NCBI GenBank assembly: GCA_002733645.1
Contig: NVWL01000004.1
Span: 62,001 to 126,000, forward strand
Source of the DNA: Oceanobacter sp.
GTDB taxonomy: Bacteria; Pseudomonadota; Gammaproteobacteria; Pseudomonadales; Oceanobacteraceae
Direction of reading: 5' to 3'
DNA: 64,000 bases
Shown in pieces: positions 1-9,561 of the stretch (its first letter is position 1; each line of letters opens with the position of its first letter). The notes beneath the pieces were generated by a model. The model searched no databases and was not told the origin of the DNA. It saw only the letters and a program-made list of their open reading frames with translations. The translations under genes were made by a program, and so were the position numbers.

Positions 1-727
1 TAAAGACCTCGAATGGATGACGGCCCACACGAAGGGCTTCGACATCAGCCTCACCGAGCGTCCAGAAATGGCGATGGTTGCCGTTCAAGGGCCTGAAGCC
101 ATGGGTATGGTGCAGAAGATCAAGCCAGAAGCCGCAGAGCTAATTGATGGTTTAAAAGTATTCCAAGGCTTACCACTACAGGGCTGGTTTTATGCCCGCA
201 CGGGTTACACCGGTGAAGATGGCCTAGAAATCATGATCCCTGAAGACGCGGTGGCGGACTTCTGGACACAGTTAATTGAAGCCGGAGTTCAACCCTGCGG
301 CCTAGGCGCTCGTGATACCTTGCGTTTAGAAGCTGGCATGAATCTCTACGGCAATGACATGGATGAAGAGACCAGCCCGCTACAAGCCGGAATGGGCTGG
401 ACTATCGCATGGGAACCAAGCGACCGTGAATTTATTGGCCGCACTGCTCTAGAAGCTGAAAAAGCCGCAGGCGTCCCCATGAAACAAGTGGGGTTGGTGA
501 TGGAAACACGCGGAGTCATGCGCTCTCACCAAAAGGTCATTGTCGAAGGGGCAGGAGAAGGCGAAGTCACTTCTGGGACTTTCTCGCCAACCTTACAGTG
601 CTCAGTGGCGATTGCTCGCGTTCCAACCAACACCGGCGATACCGCACAAGTGGACGTGCGCGGTAAGTTGATAGACGTCAAAGTGATTAAATTACCATTC
701 GTTCGCAATGGAAAAAAACTATTTTAA
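1..727 (+). CDS. gcvT: Aminomethyltransferase GcvT (T protein), 3' part
   Basis: The reading frame enters from the left edge at base 2, so this is the C-terminal ~240 residues of a protein that is usually about 360-375 residues long. It has the folate-binding GcvT signature: GARDTLRLEAGMNLYG, then a C-terminal beta-barrel with the SGTFSPTLQCSVAIARV stretch. The T protein transfers the methylene group from the aminomethyl-lipoyl arm of GcvH to tetrahydrofolate and releases ammonia. gcvH begins 70 bases downstream on the same strand and gcvP follows, so this is a gcvTHP operon in the usual enterobacterial order. The ATG at 17 is an internal methionine, not a start. Confidence 0.95.
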   Translation, partial: KDLEWMTAHTKGFDISLTERPEMAMVAVQGPEAMGMVQKIKPEAAELIDGLKVFQGLPLQGWFYARTGYTGEDGLEIMIPEDAVADFWTQLIEAGVQPCGLGARDTLRLEAGMNLYGNDMDEETSPLQAGMGWTIAWEPSDREFIGRTALEAEKAAGVPMKQVGLVMETRGVMRSHQKVIVEGAGEGEVTSGTFSPTLQCSVAIARVPTNTGDTAQVDVRGKLIDVKVIKLPFVRNGKKLF

Positions 728-797
728 TCAGTTTGGTATATCCAAACTGAACGATTTATCTATTAAAAGCATTTGAATACTGATTGGAGAGTTAACC

Positions 798-1181
798 ATG
801 AGCAACATTCCTGCTGAACTCAAGTACGTTGCATCCCACGAGTGGATTCGCGTTGAAGCAGACGGCACCGTGACCGTAGGCATTACAGACTTCGCCCAAG
901 AACAACTGGGCGATGTCGTATTTATTGAGTTGCCAGAAGTCGGCACTGAAGTGACAGCGGATCAAGACATTGCCGTGGTTGAATCAGTAAAAGCGGCGTC
1001 TGATATTTACGCACCGCTAACGGGTAAAATCATTGCGATTAACGACGCTGTTGTTGATGCCCCCGAAGCCGTGAACGAAGATCCTTACGGTGAAGCATGG
1101 TTCTTTAAAATGGAACTGTCTGACGCCTCGCAATTAGATAGCCTAATGGATGCAGACGCTTACGCCGCTGCCTGCGAATAA
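798..1181 (+). CDS. gcvH: Glycine cleavage system H protein
   Basis: 127 residues, the normal family length. The lipoylation site lies in [17 protein letters not shown], with Lys65 as the attachment residue (Lys64 in E. coli). GcvH carries the aminomethyl group on its lipoyl arm between the P, T and L proteins. A GGAG sequence lies about 9 bases before the ATG. A strong hairpin terminator lies between this gene and gcvP, so gcvP is probably transcribed at a different level from gcvTH. Confidence 0.97.
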   Translation: MSNIPAELKYVASHEWIRVEADGTVTVGITDFAQEQLGDVVFIELPEVGTEVTADQDIAVVESVKAASDIYAPLTGKIIAINDAVVDAPEAVNEDPYGEAWFFKMELSDASQLDSLMDADAYAAACE

Positions 1182-1200
1182 GCGAACGATCGTTAGCATT

Positions 1201-1237
1201 AACGCAGAGGCCCGCCCTCTGCGTTCTAGTTTTTTAT
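1201..1237 (+). terminator. Rho-independent terminator between gcvH and gcvP
   Basis: AACGCAGAGG at 1201-1210 and CCTCTGCGTT at 1216-1225 form a perfect 10-bp stem with a 5-base loop, followed by CTAG and a run of six T. It sits inside the gcv operon, 20 bases after gcvH, and should attenuate transcription into gcvP unless gcvP has its own promoter in the following 55 bases. Confidence 0.85.
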
Positions 1238-1291
1238 CTCTTTATTTTTGTATGTCAGGGACTCCACCTGAGGTACTAGCTAGGGTAACTC

Positions 1292-4204
1292 ATGAGCACG
1301 CTTTCTCTACTTGAACTGGAACAACGCGACAACTTTATCAGCCGTCATATCGCCTCAAATGGTGCAGGTTACGATAACCACGAAGAATCGGCTCTATTGT
1401 CATCAATCGGTGCAGAGTCACTCGAAGCACTTACCAGCGAGATTGTTCCCGCCGATATTTTACGTGAGTCTTTTTTAAGTTTTGGCGAAGCCACCCCAGA
1501 GTTTGAAGCGCTAAATCGCCTGCGCTCAATGGCAGAAAAAAATAAAGTTCATAAAAGCTATATAGGCTTGGGTTATCACGACACCATTATTCCGCCCGTC
1601 ATTTTACGTAATGTGCTTGAAAACCCAGGCTGGTACACCGCTTACACGCCCTACCAACCAGAAATTGCTCAAGGACGTTTAGAGTCACTGTTAAATTTCC
1701 AGCAAATGGTGATCGATTTTACCGGCATGGAACTCGCCAACGCGTCTTTGTTGGATGAAGGCACCGCCGCAGCTGAAGCCATGGCGATGGCCAAGCGCAC
1801 CGTACGTAAAAACAAATCCAACACCTTCTTCGTGGATGAAAACTGCCTACCGCAAACCATCGACGTGGTAAAAACACGTGCCGAAGCCTTTGGCTGGGAT
1901 GTGCAAGTTGGCCCCGCCGCCGATGCTGCCAACGCAGATGTGTTTGGTGCTTTATTCCAATACCCGGGCAAAAATGGCGACGTCTGTGACTTCACTGACA
2001 TCATTACCGCCTTACATGAAAAAAGCGCATTAGCCGCCGTTGCCACTGATTTAATGGCTTTGGTCATGCTGAAATCGCCGGGGGAAATGGGCGCGGACAT
2101 CGTGTTAGGTAATGCTCAGCACTTTGGTGTACCGATGGGCTTCGGTGGCCCTCACGCCGCTTTCTTTGCAACACGTGATGCCTACAAACGATCGATTCCG
2201 GGGCGTATTATTGGCGTCTCTATTGATGCTCAAGGCAATCAAGCTTTGCGCATGGCGTTGCAAACTCGCGAGCAACATATTCGTCGTGAGAAAGCGAACT
2301 CGAATATCTGTACCGCTCAGGTACTGCTGGCCAACCTGAGTGCATTTTATGCTGTATATCATGGCGCCGAAGGCCTTAAAACTATCGCCGGTCGAATTCA
2401 CCGCCTAACGGATATCCTTGCCAAAGGTCTACAGGACAATGGCATAACGCTAACGAATACCTCTTGGTTTGACACCCTCACGTTTACGGTCAGTGATCGT
2501 GACGCCGTGATCGCACGGGCTACGGCCGCAGGCATTAACCTGCGCAACGACAGTGCCCTTGGCTTAGGCAATGCATTAGGTGTCAGCCTGCATGAAAAGA
2601 CATCCGCAACCGACCTCATTGAACTGTTTGATGTGATTTTAGGCGAAGGCCATAACTTGGATGTGTACGCCTTGGATGCGGCCATTGTTAACGACGGCAG
2701 CACCAGCATCGAACAAGCGTTAGTTCGCACCAGCGAATTCCTTACGCACCCAACGTTTAACCGCTACCACACTGAACACGAGATGCTGCGCTACATGAAG
2801 TGTCTCGAAAGCAAAGATCTGGCGATGAATCACTCGATGATTACGCTCGGTTCTTGCACCATGAAATTAAACGCCACCACTCAGATGATACCGGTCACTT
2901 GGCCTGAGTTCTCAAACATCCACCCTTTTGCGCCTAAGGATCAAACTCAAGGCTATGAGCAAATGGTTGAAGAGTTAGATGGCTACCTACGTGACATCAC
3001 TGGTTTTGACGCCATCTGTATGCAGCCAAACTCAGGCGCACAGGGTGAATACGCAGGTTTGCTCGCCATCAAGAAATACCACGAGAGTCGTGGCGAAGGG
3101 CATCGTAATGTCTGTTTGATTCCACGCTCAGCCCACGGAACGAATCCAGCATCCGCACAAATGGCGTCGATGCGGGTGGTTGTCACTGAGTGTGACGAGC
3201 ACGGCAATGTCGATTTCGCCGACCTCAAAGCCAAAGCCGAAGAGCTGTCAGATCAGTTGTCGTGTTTAATGCTGACCTACCCTTCCACACACGGCGTGTA
3301 CGAAAAAGGGGTGAAAGAAATCTGTGACCTGATCCACCAGCACGGTGGGCAAGTCTATATGGATGGTGCCAATCTCAACGCCCAGGTCGGCGTCACTCAG
3401 CCGGCCTTTATCGGCGCGGATGTGTCACACATGAACTTACACAAAACCTTCGCGATTCCTCACGGTGGCGGCGGCCCGGGTATGGGCCCTATTGGTGTGG
3501 GTAAACATTTAGCACCGTTCGTTGCGAATCACGCGGTTCGCCCGATTGAGAACGAAGCGAAAGGCAACGGGGCGGTCTCGTCTGCACCTTATGGCTCAGC
3601 TAGCATTCTTACCATCAGTTGGATGTACATCACGCTCATGGGCGGTTCAGGCTTACGTCAGGCGACTCAAAACGCCTTATTGAAAGCTAACTATTTGGCC
3701 AATCGCTTATCAGCTCATTACCCGATTTTGTACTCAGGTCAAAACGGCCGCGTGGCACACGAATGTATTGTCGACCTGCGTCCAATCAAAGCAGAAACAG
3801 GCATTACTGAAGTGGATATCGCTAAACGCTTAATGGACTACGGATTCCATGCGCCGACCATGTCGTTCCCTGTGGCCGGGACTTTTATGATTGAGCCAAC
3901 CGAGTCTGAGAGCAAGGCCGAAATTGATCGTTTCGCCGACGCTATGATCGCTATTAAGGGTGAGATTGATGCGATTCAACGGGGTGAATTAGACGCGGAA
4001 GATAACCCACTGAAACACGCACCACACACAGCTAAAGTGGTCGCAGGCGAATGGAATCATGCGTACCCGCGTGAACTTGCGGCTTACCCAGTGAAGGATC
4101 TCGGTGCACATAAGTTCTGGCCAACAGTGGGCCGCATTGATGATGTCTATGGCGACCGTAACTTGATTTGTTCTTGTCCGGCGATTGAGAACTACGAGGA
4201 TTAA
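1292..4204 (+). CDS. gcvP: Glycine dehydrogenase (decarboxylating), P protein
   Basis: 970 residues, matching the single-chain GcvP of gammaproteobacteria, a fused pair of homologous PLP-fold halves. The C-terminal half holds the PLP-binding Lys718 in [20 protein letters not shown]. The N-terminal half begins with the typical FISRHIA motif and contains [19 protein letters not shown]. The enzyme decarboxylates glycine and loads the remaining aminomethyl group on GcvH. The start has a TAGGG ribosome site seven bases upstream. No lipoamide dehydrogenase gene is nearby; the L protein is normally shared with the 2-oxoacid dehydrogenases and encoded elsewhere. Confidence 0.97.
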   Translation: MSTLSLLELEQRDNFISRHIASNGAGYDNHEESALLSSIGAESLEALTSEIVPADILRESFLSFGEATPEFEALNRLRSMAEKNKVHKSYIGLGYHDTIIPPVILRNVLENPGWYTAYTPYQPEIAQGRLESLLNFQQMVIDFTGMELANASLLDEGTAAAEAMAMAKRTVRKNKSNTFFVDENCLPQTIDVVKTRAEAFGWDVQVGPAADAANADVFGALFQYPGKNGDVCDFTDIITALHEKSALAAVATDLMALVMLKSPGEMGADIVLGNAQHFGVPMGFGGPHAAFFATRDAYKRSIPGRIIGVSIDAQGNQALRMALQTREQHIRREKANSNICTAQVLLANLSAFYAVYHGAEGLKTIAGRIHRLTDILAKGLQDNGITLTNTSWFDTLTFTVSDRDAVIARATAAGINLRNDSALGLGNALGVSLHEKTSATDLIELFDVILGEGHNLDVYALDAAIVNDGSTSIEQALVRTSEFLTHPTFNRYHTEHEMLRYMKCLESKDLAMNHSMITLGSCTMKLNATTQMIPVTWPEFSNIHPFAPKDQTQGYEQMVEELDGYLRDITGFDAICMQPNSGAQGEYAGLLAIKKYHESRGEGHRNVCLIPRSAHGTNPASAQMASMRVVVTECDEHGNVDFADLKAKAEELSDQLSCLMLTYPSTHGVYEKGVKEICDLIHQHGGQVYMDGANLNAQVGVTQPAFIGADVSHMNLHKTFAIPHGGGGPGMGPIGVGKHLAPFVANHAVRPIENEAKGNGAVSSAPYGSASILTISWMYITLMGGSGLRQATQNALLKANYLANRLSAHYPILYSGQNGRVAHECIVDLRPIKAETGITEVDIAKRLMDYGFHAPTMSFPVAGTFMIEPTESESKAEIDRFADAMIAIKGEIDAIQRGELDAEDNPLKHAPHTAKVVAGEWNHAYPRELAAYPVKDLGAHKFWPTVGRIDDVYGDRNLICSCPAIENYED

Positions 4205-4684
4205 AAGCGCTACTGTTTCCCATTGTGTGGAGTGACATAGTTTGGAGTGACATACGTTACTCCAAACTGCTTAATTTATGTAAAGCTCAGCTCTTAAACT
4301 AAGTTCTCAAACTCAAATCCCTTTCGGGGCTCCGCCCCCGGCCCCATGCAAGGAGAGGTTTCTCCTTACGATCCTCTCTTCTCGGCGCATCCGGCTTCAT
4401 CCAGCCAACAGCAGTCATTATGCGGCACGCAAAACAATCCGCCCCGGAGCGACCTCTTAAAGCATCCATATATTTGTATCGCTCCGGGGCAAGGTTTTGC
4501 TCTAAAGGCCACAGAATAACTTTGTTGTCTGGCGCCGCACGCATGCCGATTAAAAAGAAAAGCCGCTCAACCATATTTCACATTAGGCGGTACTAGAAAC
4601 AGAAAACAGAAAACAGAAAATCAGGTATTTAATCTGAAAAAAGGTATCGCAGCATTCATAGTGATCAAATGCAGAAGCGATGAC
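4205..4684. repeat. Non-coding patch with several hairpins and short repeats
   Basis: 480 bases with no credible gene. Right after gcvP, AGTTTGGAGT (4239-4248) and ACTCCAAACT (4259-4268) can pair, and TGGAGTGACATA occurs twice there. Then come CGGGG/CCCCG (4325-4340), AAGGAGA-GGTT-TCTCCTT (4350-4367), and a perfect 12-base inverted repeat, GCCCCGGAGCGA (4441-4452) against TCGCTCCGGGGC (4479-4490). ACAGAAA-type heptamers repeat at about 4597-4618. The 91-codon open frame on the minus strand inside it looks like chance. The density of short stems suggests a dispersed palindromic element, but whether it recurs in the genome cannot be seen here. Confidence 0.5.
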
Positions 4685-5488
4685 CTAGCGTAAGGGCATT
4701 GCGGCACGTCGTTGCACGACATTTTTTAAATCAATGTCCACCGCCACTACCCCTGGTGTGTCATTGAGCTGAGCCATGACTTCACCCCAAGGATCGATCA
4801 CCATAGAGTGGCCCCAGGTTTGTCGTTTGTCGTCATGCCAGCCGCATTGGTTGGCGGCAATTAAATAACACTGTTGTTCAATGGCACGTGCACGGAGAAG
4901 CACTTCCCAGTGTGCTTTTCCGGTTGTATACGTAAACGCCGCAGGCACTAAAAGAATATCCGCACCTGCGTTACGTAAAGCGAGGTAATGCTCAGGAAAA
5001 CGAAGATCAAAACAAATACTTAATCCGACGTTTCCAAGGGGGGTATCAACCACAACAATGTCTGTTCCCGGTGCAAAGCGCTCCGATTCACGATACCGAC
5101 TGTGCGCGTCCCCCACATCAACATCAAATAAATGAATTTTGTCGTAGCGTGCAATCTGTTCGCCTTTCGGATTAAACACCAACAAGGCAGAGCGTACTCG
5201 CGAGTCACCATCCGGGCTACTTTGCGGTACCGCTCCGGCAAACAACCAAATATCATTCGTACTGGCTTGCTTCGAGAGCCAAGTGTGTAAAGACGTATCC
5301 TGCGCCATCGCTTGATACTGAGCGCCATCCATGCACAAACACATCTCAGGAATCAGCACGAGCTTGGCACCTTGCTGGGCCGCTTGAGCAATAAGACCCG
5401 CAAGGGATGCTTTATTTTTATCTATATCATCGCCACTATGACACTGGATCGCAGCAACCTTAGCCGAGCCGGTTTGAGTAATAGTCAT
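4685..5488 (-). CDS. Carbon-nitrogen hydrolase (nitrilase superfamily, Nit/omega-amidase-like)
   Basis: 267 residues with the full catalytic triad of the superfamily: Glu48 in LIPEMCL, Lys117 in RYDKIHLFD and Cys159 in GLSICFDLRFPEHY. These enzymes hydrolyse C-N bonds of amides; the Nit1/Nit2 group acts on deaminated glutathione or alpha-ketoglutaramate, but the substrate cannot be told from sequence. I chose the ATG at 5488, which overlaps the TGA of yhdP by one base and has AGGGGGTGA as ribosome site; a TTG one codon earlier is less likely. The yhdP-nitrilase arrangement downstream of rng recurs in many gammaproteobacteria. Confidence 0.88.
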   Translation of the reverse strand: MTITQTGSAKVAAIQCHSGDDIDKNKASLAGLIAQAAQQGAKLVLIPEMCLCMDGAQYQAMAQDTSLHTWLSKQASTNDIWLFAGAVPQSSPDGDSRVRSALLVFNPKGEQIARYDKIHLFDVDVGDAHSRYRESERFAPGTDIVVVDTPLGNVGLSICFDLRFPEHYLALRNAGADILLVPAAFTYTTGKAHWEVLLRARAIEQQCYLIAANQCGWHDDKRQTWGHSMVIDPWGEVMAQLNDTPGVVAVDIDLKNVVQRRAAMPLR

Positions 5489-8400
5489 CAATCACCCCCT
5501 AAGCCAAAAATACTTAATACGCGATCCATAAAACCACGGCTGCTTTTGCCATCAACATCGTTATCAAACGCTTTATTTAGCTTAACTTCGGGCTTTTCCC
5601 ATGTGCCTGTAATGTTGTAACTGGCACTGGTAAAACGCTCTAACTCGTCGCCAATTAATCGCTCAGTCACATAAATCGAAGCTGCCACAGGCGGTGCAAA
5701 ACCGGCGAGAACAGCAACCAATGGTAAGGTGCTGGTTACCGGGAAAGTTACTGCCAATTTCATATCCAGCTCGCCGGTATTCAAATCAGTAGTACCGGAG
5801 GTGGCAAACTTGCCGCCTGGGCCATCCACAGTAATCGGTTCGCTAAGCGTTAATAAGCCCTGTTCAATATTGGCTTTACCCTTCATAGTATCAAACGCCA
5901 TACCTGACCCCACGAGGTCAGAGAAATCTAAGCGCATACGGCGGAAAATAGAATTAAAGTTTAATGCGCCAAAAGCTTTTAACGCCCCAGCACCTTCCGC
6001 GTTGACGACGCCATTTCGTATTCTAAAATTCACATTTCCATTTAATGATTTTGCATTCACACCCGCCGGTGAGCCGATCCAGTCAAGTGAGAAACCGCCA
6101 TCGAGCTCTTTCCCTTGTACTACTGGCTGCAAACGAAATGCTTTTTGAATGTTTTCGACATTTTTTGCCGACATCGTAAAGTCTGTCATGCGAGTCGCAT
6201 GCTGGCCTTCACGCATAATCCAATCCATTCGACCTTTTAACGTGAGGCCTTTCATATCACTGTCGAGTAAATTTAAAGTTAAGCCAGATGGTATTGGTCG
6301 CGTTGTCGCCTTCCAGCGACCAAAGTTTCGGGTGCCGTAATACAATTCATCGATAGTAATATCTAACTCTGCCACATCGGCTGGGATTATATCTTCAAGA
6401 GGATCAGGTATGGGGGCCGCAAGCTCGCCATCACTGGCAATATTACGATCACTGCCAGGGCTGCTTTCAAGTACTGCGTCAGTGTCTGGAGACTCTGGAG
6501 TGTCGGTTTCAGGCAAATGAACGTAGTCCATTAACAACACAACAGGGGCGGTTGTATCTTCACGAATAATAACAGAGCCACGAGCAAGGTCGTTGTCGAC
6601 TTTCATGGTCCATTCATTAAATGCTTGTTTACCCGTGACGGATGTTTTGCTCACAGGAATATCCCACGCATTTAAACCGGCAATCGTTAAGTTTACCGAA
6701 GACACAGGGTTGTTATTACCCAGGCTATTTTTGGGGTACGTTGCGCCAGAGGACGAACCAGATGCAGATTCTTGGTCGAGTAATAGCATCATTCGATCCC
6801 ATACATCCCACCACTTTTCAACGCTCAACGTCGTTGGAATATTCCCGTTTATTGCAATACCCGTAGTGTCTGTTAACTTGGCATTATCACCACCAAACAC
6901 AACTTCTCCGGTTTCAACGCCTTGCTCACCAACCCGCATCGCTAGCTGCATAAAGCTGTCGTAATTTAAATTAATAACAGAGGTGTTTCCCGGCGAAACC
7001 AGTGTCGTCAGCGTTCGGGGCTGCTCATTGGTTTTCCCCATAGGGGCCGGTAAGTCAATCGTGGTCCCTACAAGGTCACTTTCAATTAAAAGGTTAACTG
7101 GTGATGCTAATTCAGGATTTACTTCAAACCGGGCTTGATAATTTAGCTCGCCCTTCACAGGATCAAGTAAAAAAAGATCGAGCCATTTTTTTACATGAGT
7201 CCATTGCGCCGAACCTTCGCCATCGGCAAATATTCGATAGCTTTCACCTATTTTTTGCGAACGTACATCGGCGGTAAATCGCCCACCAAATAAATCAACG
7301 GATAAGTCTTTCGCCGTTAACCCCGTCGCAGAGTTAAATGCCAACTTACCATTAATTCCATTCAGGTTTAGCCCGCTATCCGTTAGCGTTAAGTGTGTAT
7401 TTTTTAACTGTGTCGATAAATCGACATCCGGCACGGCATCGTCACGCCCCAGTATCATGCTCAGACTGATGTCTGTGGCTGCTTCCCCTTTCACGCTCCA
7501 GTCAGCCAGTGCATTATCCACCATCTCCGCCAAAGGCGTGGTTTGCAGGTAGCCAATGGCATCTGCGGCTTGGCCATTGATGTTTCCAGACAAGCTTAAG
7601 CGAGTGCCTTGCTGGGTGTCGCGCAAACGCAGGCGCGCCCCTGAAGCGATAGTTCCACCTAAGGTTTCGGCGGAATCTATCCACGCGTCAAGGTCTGGCG
7701 AGTTTAAAAAGACTCGCCCATGCACATTCGTGACCGACGGCCAATCTTCTAAGTAATCAATACGCGCGTTGTCTGCCTCAAGATACAGCTGTGTCGTTAA
7801 GCTGTTGGGAGGAATATTCGAGCCGGTATGACCATTAAGAATAAACCCAACGTTCGATACTTTGCCTTCAACTAACCCCTCGTCTAGCCATTGATTGATG
7901 GCGGGATCGAGCATATCCGGCACTAATAATTTTTGCAGACCTATGTCGGCTTGTTCAATCCCAAGCATCAAAGCCATATGGTATTCGACATCGGTATCAC
8001 GCCGAGGCACTCGGATCGCCAGATCACCGTAAACGCGCGCACCATCTAGCCCGGCATCCAGCCCGACCAAGCGTAAATTAAATAACTCAGGTTCAATGCT
8101 CCAAAAGAAACGCGCCGAAGCATCGGTTAAATCCCAAACCGGGTCATACACCCCTTCGATCTTCATGCTTAACGATGGGTCGTCTATATAAGCAACTCCT
8201 CCGTCACGCTGAAGATGCAGACTACCATCCGCATCTTTAAATTGAGGTATTCCAATATACGATTCGAGACTTAAACCGGCGACGTCAGAGCGTATATCAA
8301 CGCCGCCTTCCATTCCGGGCACGAAGGTAACGCGTACGTCGGACGCAGTACCTCGTAATTTCAAGTTGGTGAAATATTTACTAAAGCGCTCAGGCAATAC

Positions 8401-9549
8401 ATTGTAATCAAGAATAAAGTCACTGAATTCTTCAAGGTCAACGTTGGGCACGCCTACCTGCCAACCACGCTGATCTGACAATTGCACCGAACTCAGACGC
8501 ACTTCATTTAACGGGATATTTTGTTTAAATTCCGGCTGAATACTTAGGTGCCAGTCGTCATCAATCCGCTCACCTGAAACAAGTAACTCACCCTCTGTTA
8601 GCACTAAGTTCTTCTCTGGAGTATCGAGTGTTAATTCCGGCACATGACCTTTCACATAGAGTGAGTTCAAATCACCATCAGTAATCGATAGCCAACCTTC
8701 AGCTCGGCCTCGTAACGTCGGAACTTTTAATTCGCGCGGTAAGTCATCCGGTATCCAGCGGGTCCACTGTTGCTCATCAATACTTACGTACACTTCACCG
8801 TCTTGATCACTCCAAGGCCATAATGGCCCGCGCAACTCAGCCCCCACATAAATATCGGCTATTTCTTCACGCCCCCAAGCAACATCCCCTTCCAGCGAAT
8901 GCTGTTCACCGCGATTTCGCCAAAGTACTTTGCGAACTAATAGAGTTTCCGCACCACTGCTGCGCTGGTTGGTCACAGTCCAATTACTTAACACAACCGC
9001 CTGCTGATACCCTAGCCATTCAAGCCATGCTGGTGTGTCTGTGGATCTATCTTGGTTATTAAGTGGCTTGGGGTTTTCTAGATCGGTGGCGGAGAAATCA
9101 ATCAACGATTGCTCGCCAAGAAACAATTCACCATCGTCATCCTGACGTAATGGTGCAGACACCCCATCAATCACAATGCGTTTAAATACCGGCGCTAAAT
9201 AAAAGGCCGAGGCACTAATATCAAGTTCGGCATCAATTTGCGTAATAGTGAGCAATGAATCATCAGGCGAATCATCAGGCGAATCATCAGTTAAGGACAA
9301 AGCATCTTGCGATTCAACACCAATACTCACTCCACGAATTTTGAAAACCGGGGATAATAAATTCCATTCGCCTAATAACTCATCGATCTTTACGGGCACA
9401 CCAAGCTGGCCAGTGAGCAGCTCTTCGAGCGCTGGCTTTTGAGTTTCAATTAATGGAACGAGCTGACGCCCAAGACTGGTATAGAAGGCCAGCAGCACTG
9501 TCGCTACGACCAACGTAATCCATACCTGTGTCCAGACGGAGCGTATCAT
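5488..9549 (-). CDS. yhdP: YhdP-type AsmA-like envelope protein
   Basis: 1353 residues with one N-terminal membrane anchor (about residues 9-27), then a very long, mostly beta-rich periplasmic part ending in an AsmA-like C-terminal region (LDLNTGELDMKLAVTFPVTS type sequence, then a hydrophobic patch). The family (TIGR02099/DUF3971) belongs to the bridge-like lipid transfer proteins; in E. coli, YhdP with TamB and YdbH moves phospholipids to the outer membrane. Length fits the E. coli protein (about 1266). A low-complexity DDSPDDSPDDS run near residue 95 comes from a 12-base tandem repeat at about 9259-9290. It starts 12 bases after rng ends and overlaps the nitrilase start. Confidence 0.92.
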   Translation of the reverse strand: MIRSVWTQVWITLVVATVLLAFYTSLGRQLVPLIETQKPALEELLTGQLGVPVKIDELLGEWNLLSPVFKIRGVSIGVESQDALSLTDDSPDDSPDDSLLTITQIDAELDISASAFYLAPVFKRIVIDGVSAPLRQDDDGELFLGEQSLIDFSATDLENPKPLNNQDRSTDTPAWLEWLGYQQAVVLSNWTVTNQRSSGAETLLVRKVLWRNRGEQHSLEGDVAWGREEIADIYVGAELRGPLWPWSDQDGEVYVSIDEQQWTRWIPDDLPRELKVPTLRGRAEGWLSITDGDLNSLYVKGHVPELTLDTPEKNLVLTEGELLVSGERIDDDWHLSIQPEFKQNIPLNEVRLSSVQLSDQRGWQVGVPNVDLEEFSDFILDYNVLPERFSKYFTNLKLRGTASDVRVTFVPGMEGGVDIRSDVAGLSLESYIGIPQFKDADGSLHLQRDGGVAYIDDPSLSMKIEGVYDPVWDLTDASARFFWSIEPELFNLRLVGLDAGLDGARVYGDLAIRVPRRDTDVEYHMALMLGIEQADIGLQKLLVPDMLDPAINQWLDEGLVEGKVSNVGFILNGHTGSNIPPNSLTTQLYLEADNARIDYLEDWPSVTNVHGRVFLNSPDLDAWIDSAETLGGTIASGARLRLRDTQQGTRLSLSGNINGQAADAIGYLQTTPLAEMVDNALADWSVKGEAATDISLSMILGRDDAVPDVDLSTQLKNTHLTLTDSGLNLNGINGKLAFNSATGLTAKDLSVDLFGGRFTADVRSQKIGESYRIFADGEGSAQWTHVKKWLDLFLLDPVKGELNYQARFEVNPELASPVNLLIESDLVGTTIDLPAPMGKTNEQPRTLTTLVSPGNTSVINLNYDSFMQLAMRVGEQGVETGEVVFGGDNAKLTDTTGIAINGNIPTTLSVEKWWDVWDRMMLLLDQESASGSSSGATYPKNSLGNNNPVSSVNLTIAGLNAWDIPVSKTSVTGKQAFNEWTMKVDNDLARGSVIIREDTTAPVVLLMDYVHLPETDTPESPDTDAVLESSPGSDRNIASDGELAAPIPDPLEDIIPADVAELDITIDELYYGTRNFGRWKATTRPIPSGLTLNLLDSDMKGLTLKGRMDWIMREGQHATRMTDFTMSAKNVENIQKAFRLQPVVQGKELDGGFSLDWIGSPAGVNAKSLNGNVNFRIRNGVVNAEGAGALKAFGALNFNSIFRRMRLDFSDLVGSGMAFDTMKGKANIEQGLLTLSEPITVDGPGGKFATSGTTDLNTGELDMKLAVTFPVTSTLPLVAVLAGFAPPVAASIYVTERLIGDELERFTSASYNITGTWEKPEVKLNKAFDNDVDGKSSRGFMDRVLSIFGLGGD

Positions 9550-9561
9550 CGGGTCAGCCTG

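Noticed and set aside
1238-1291. Glycine riboswitch before gcvP
   Set aside because: The space between the terminator and the start codon is too short for the aptamer.
4299-4574. 91-codon open frame on the minus strand
   Set aside because: It lies wholly within a hairpin-rich non-coding patch, has no ribosome site and no domain-like sequence.
5488-5491. TTG start for the nitrilase-like gene
   Set aside because: The ATG one codon on overlaps the yhdP stop and has a well-placed ribosome site.
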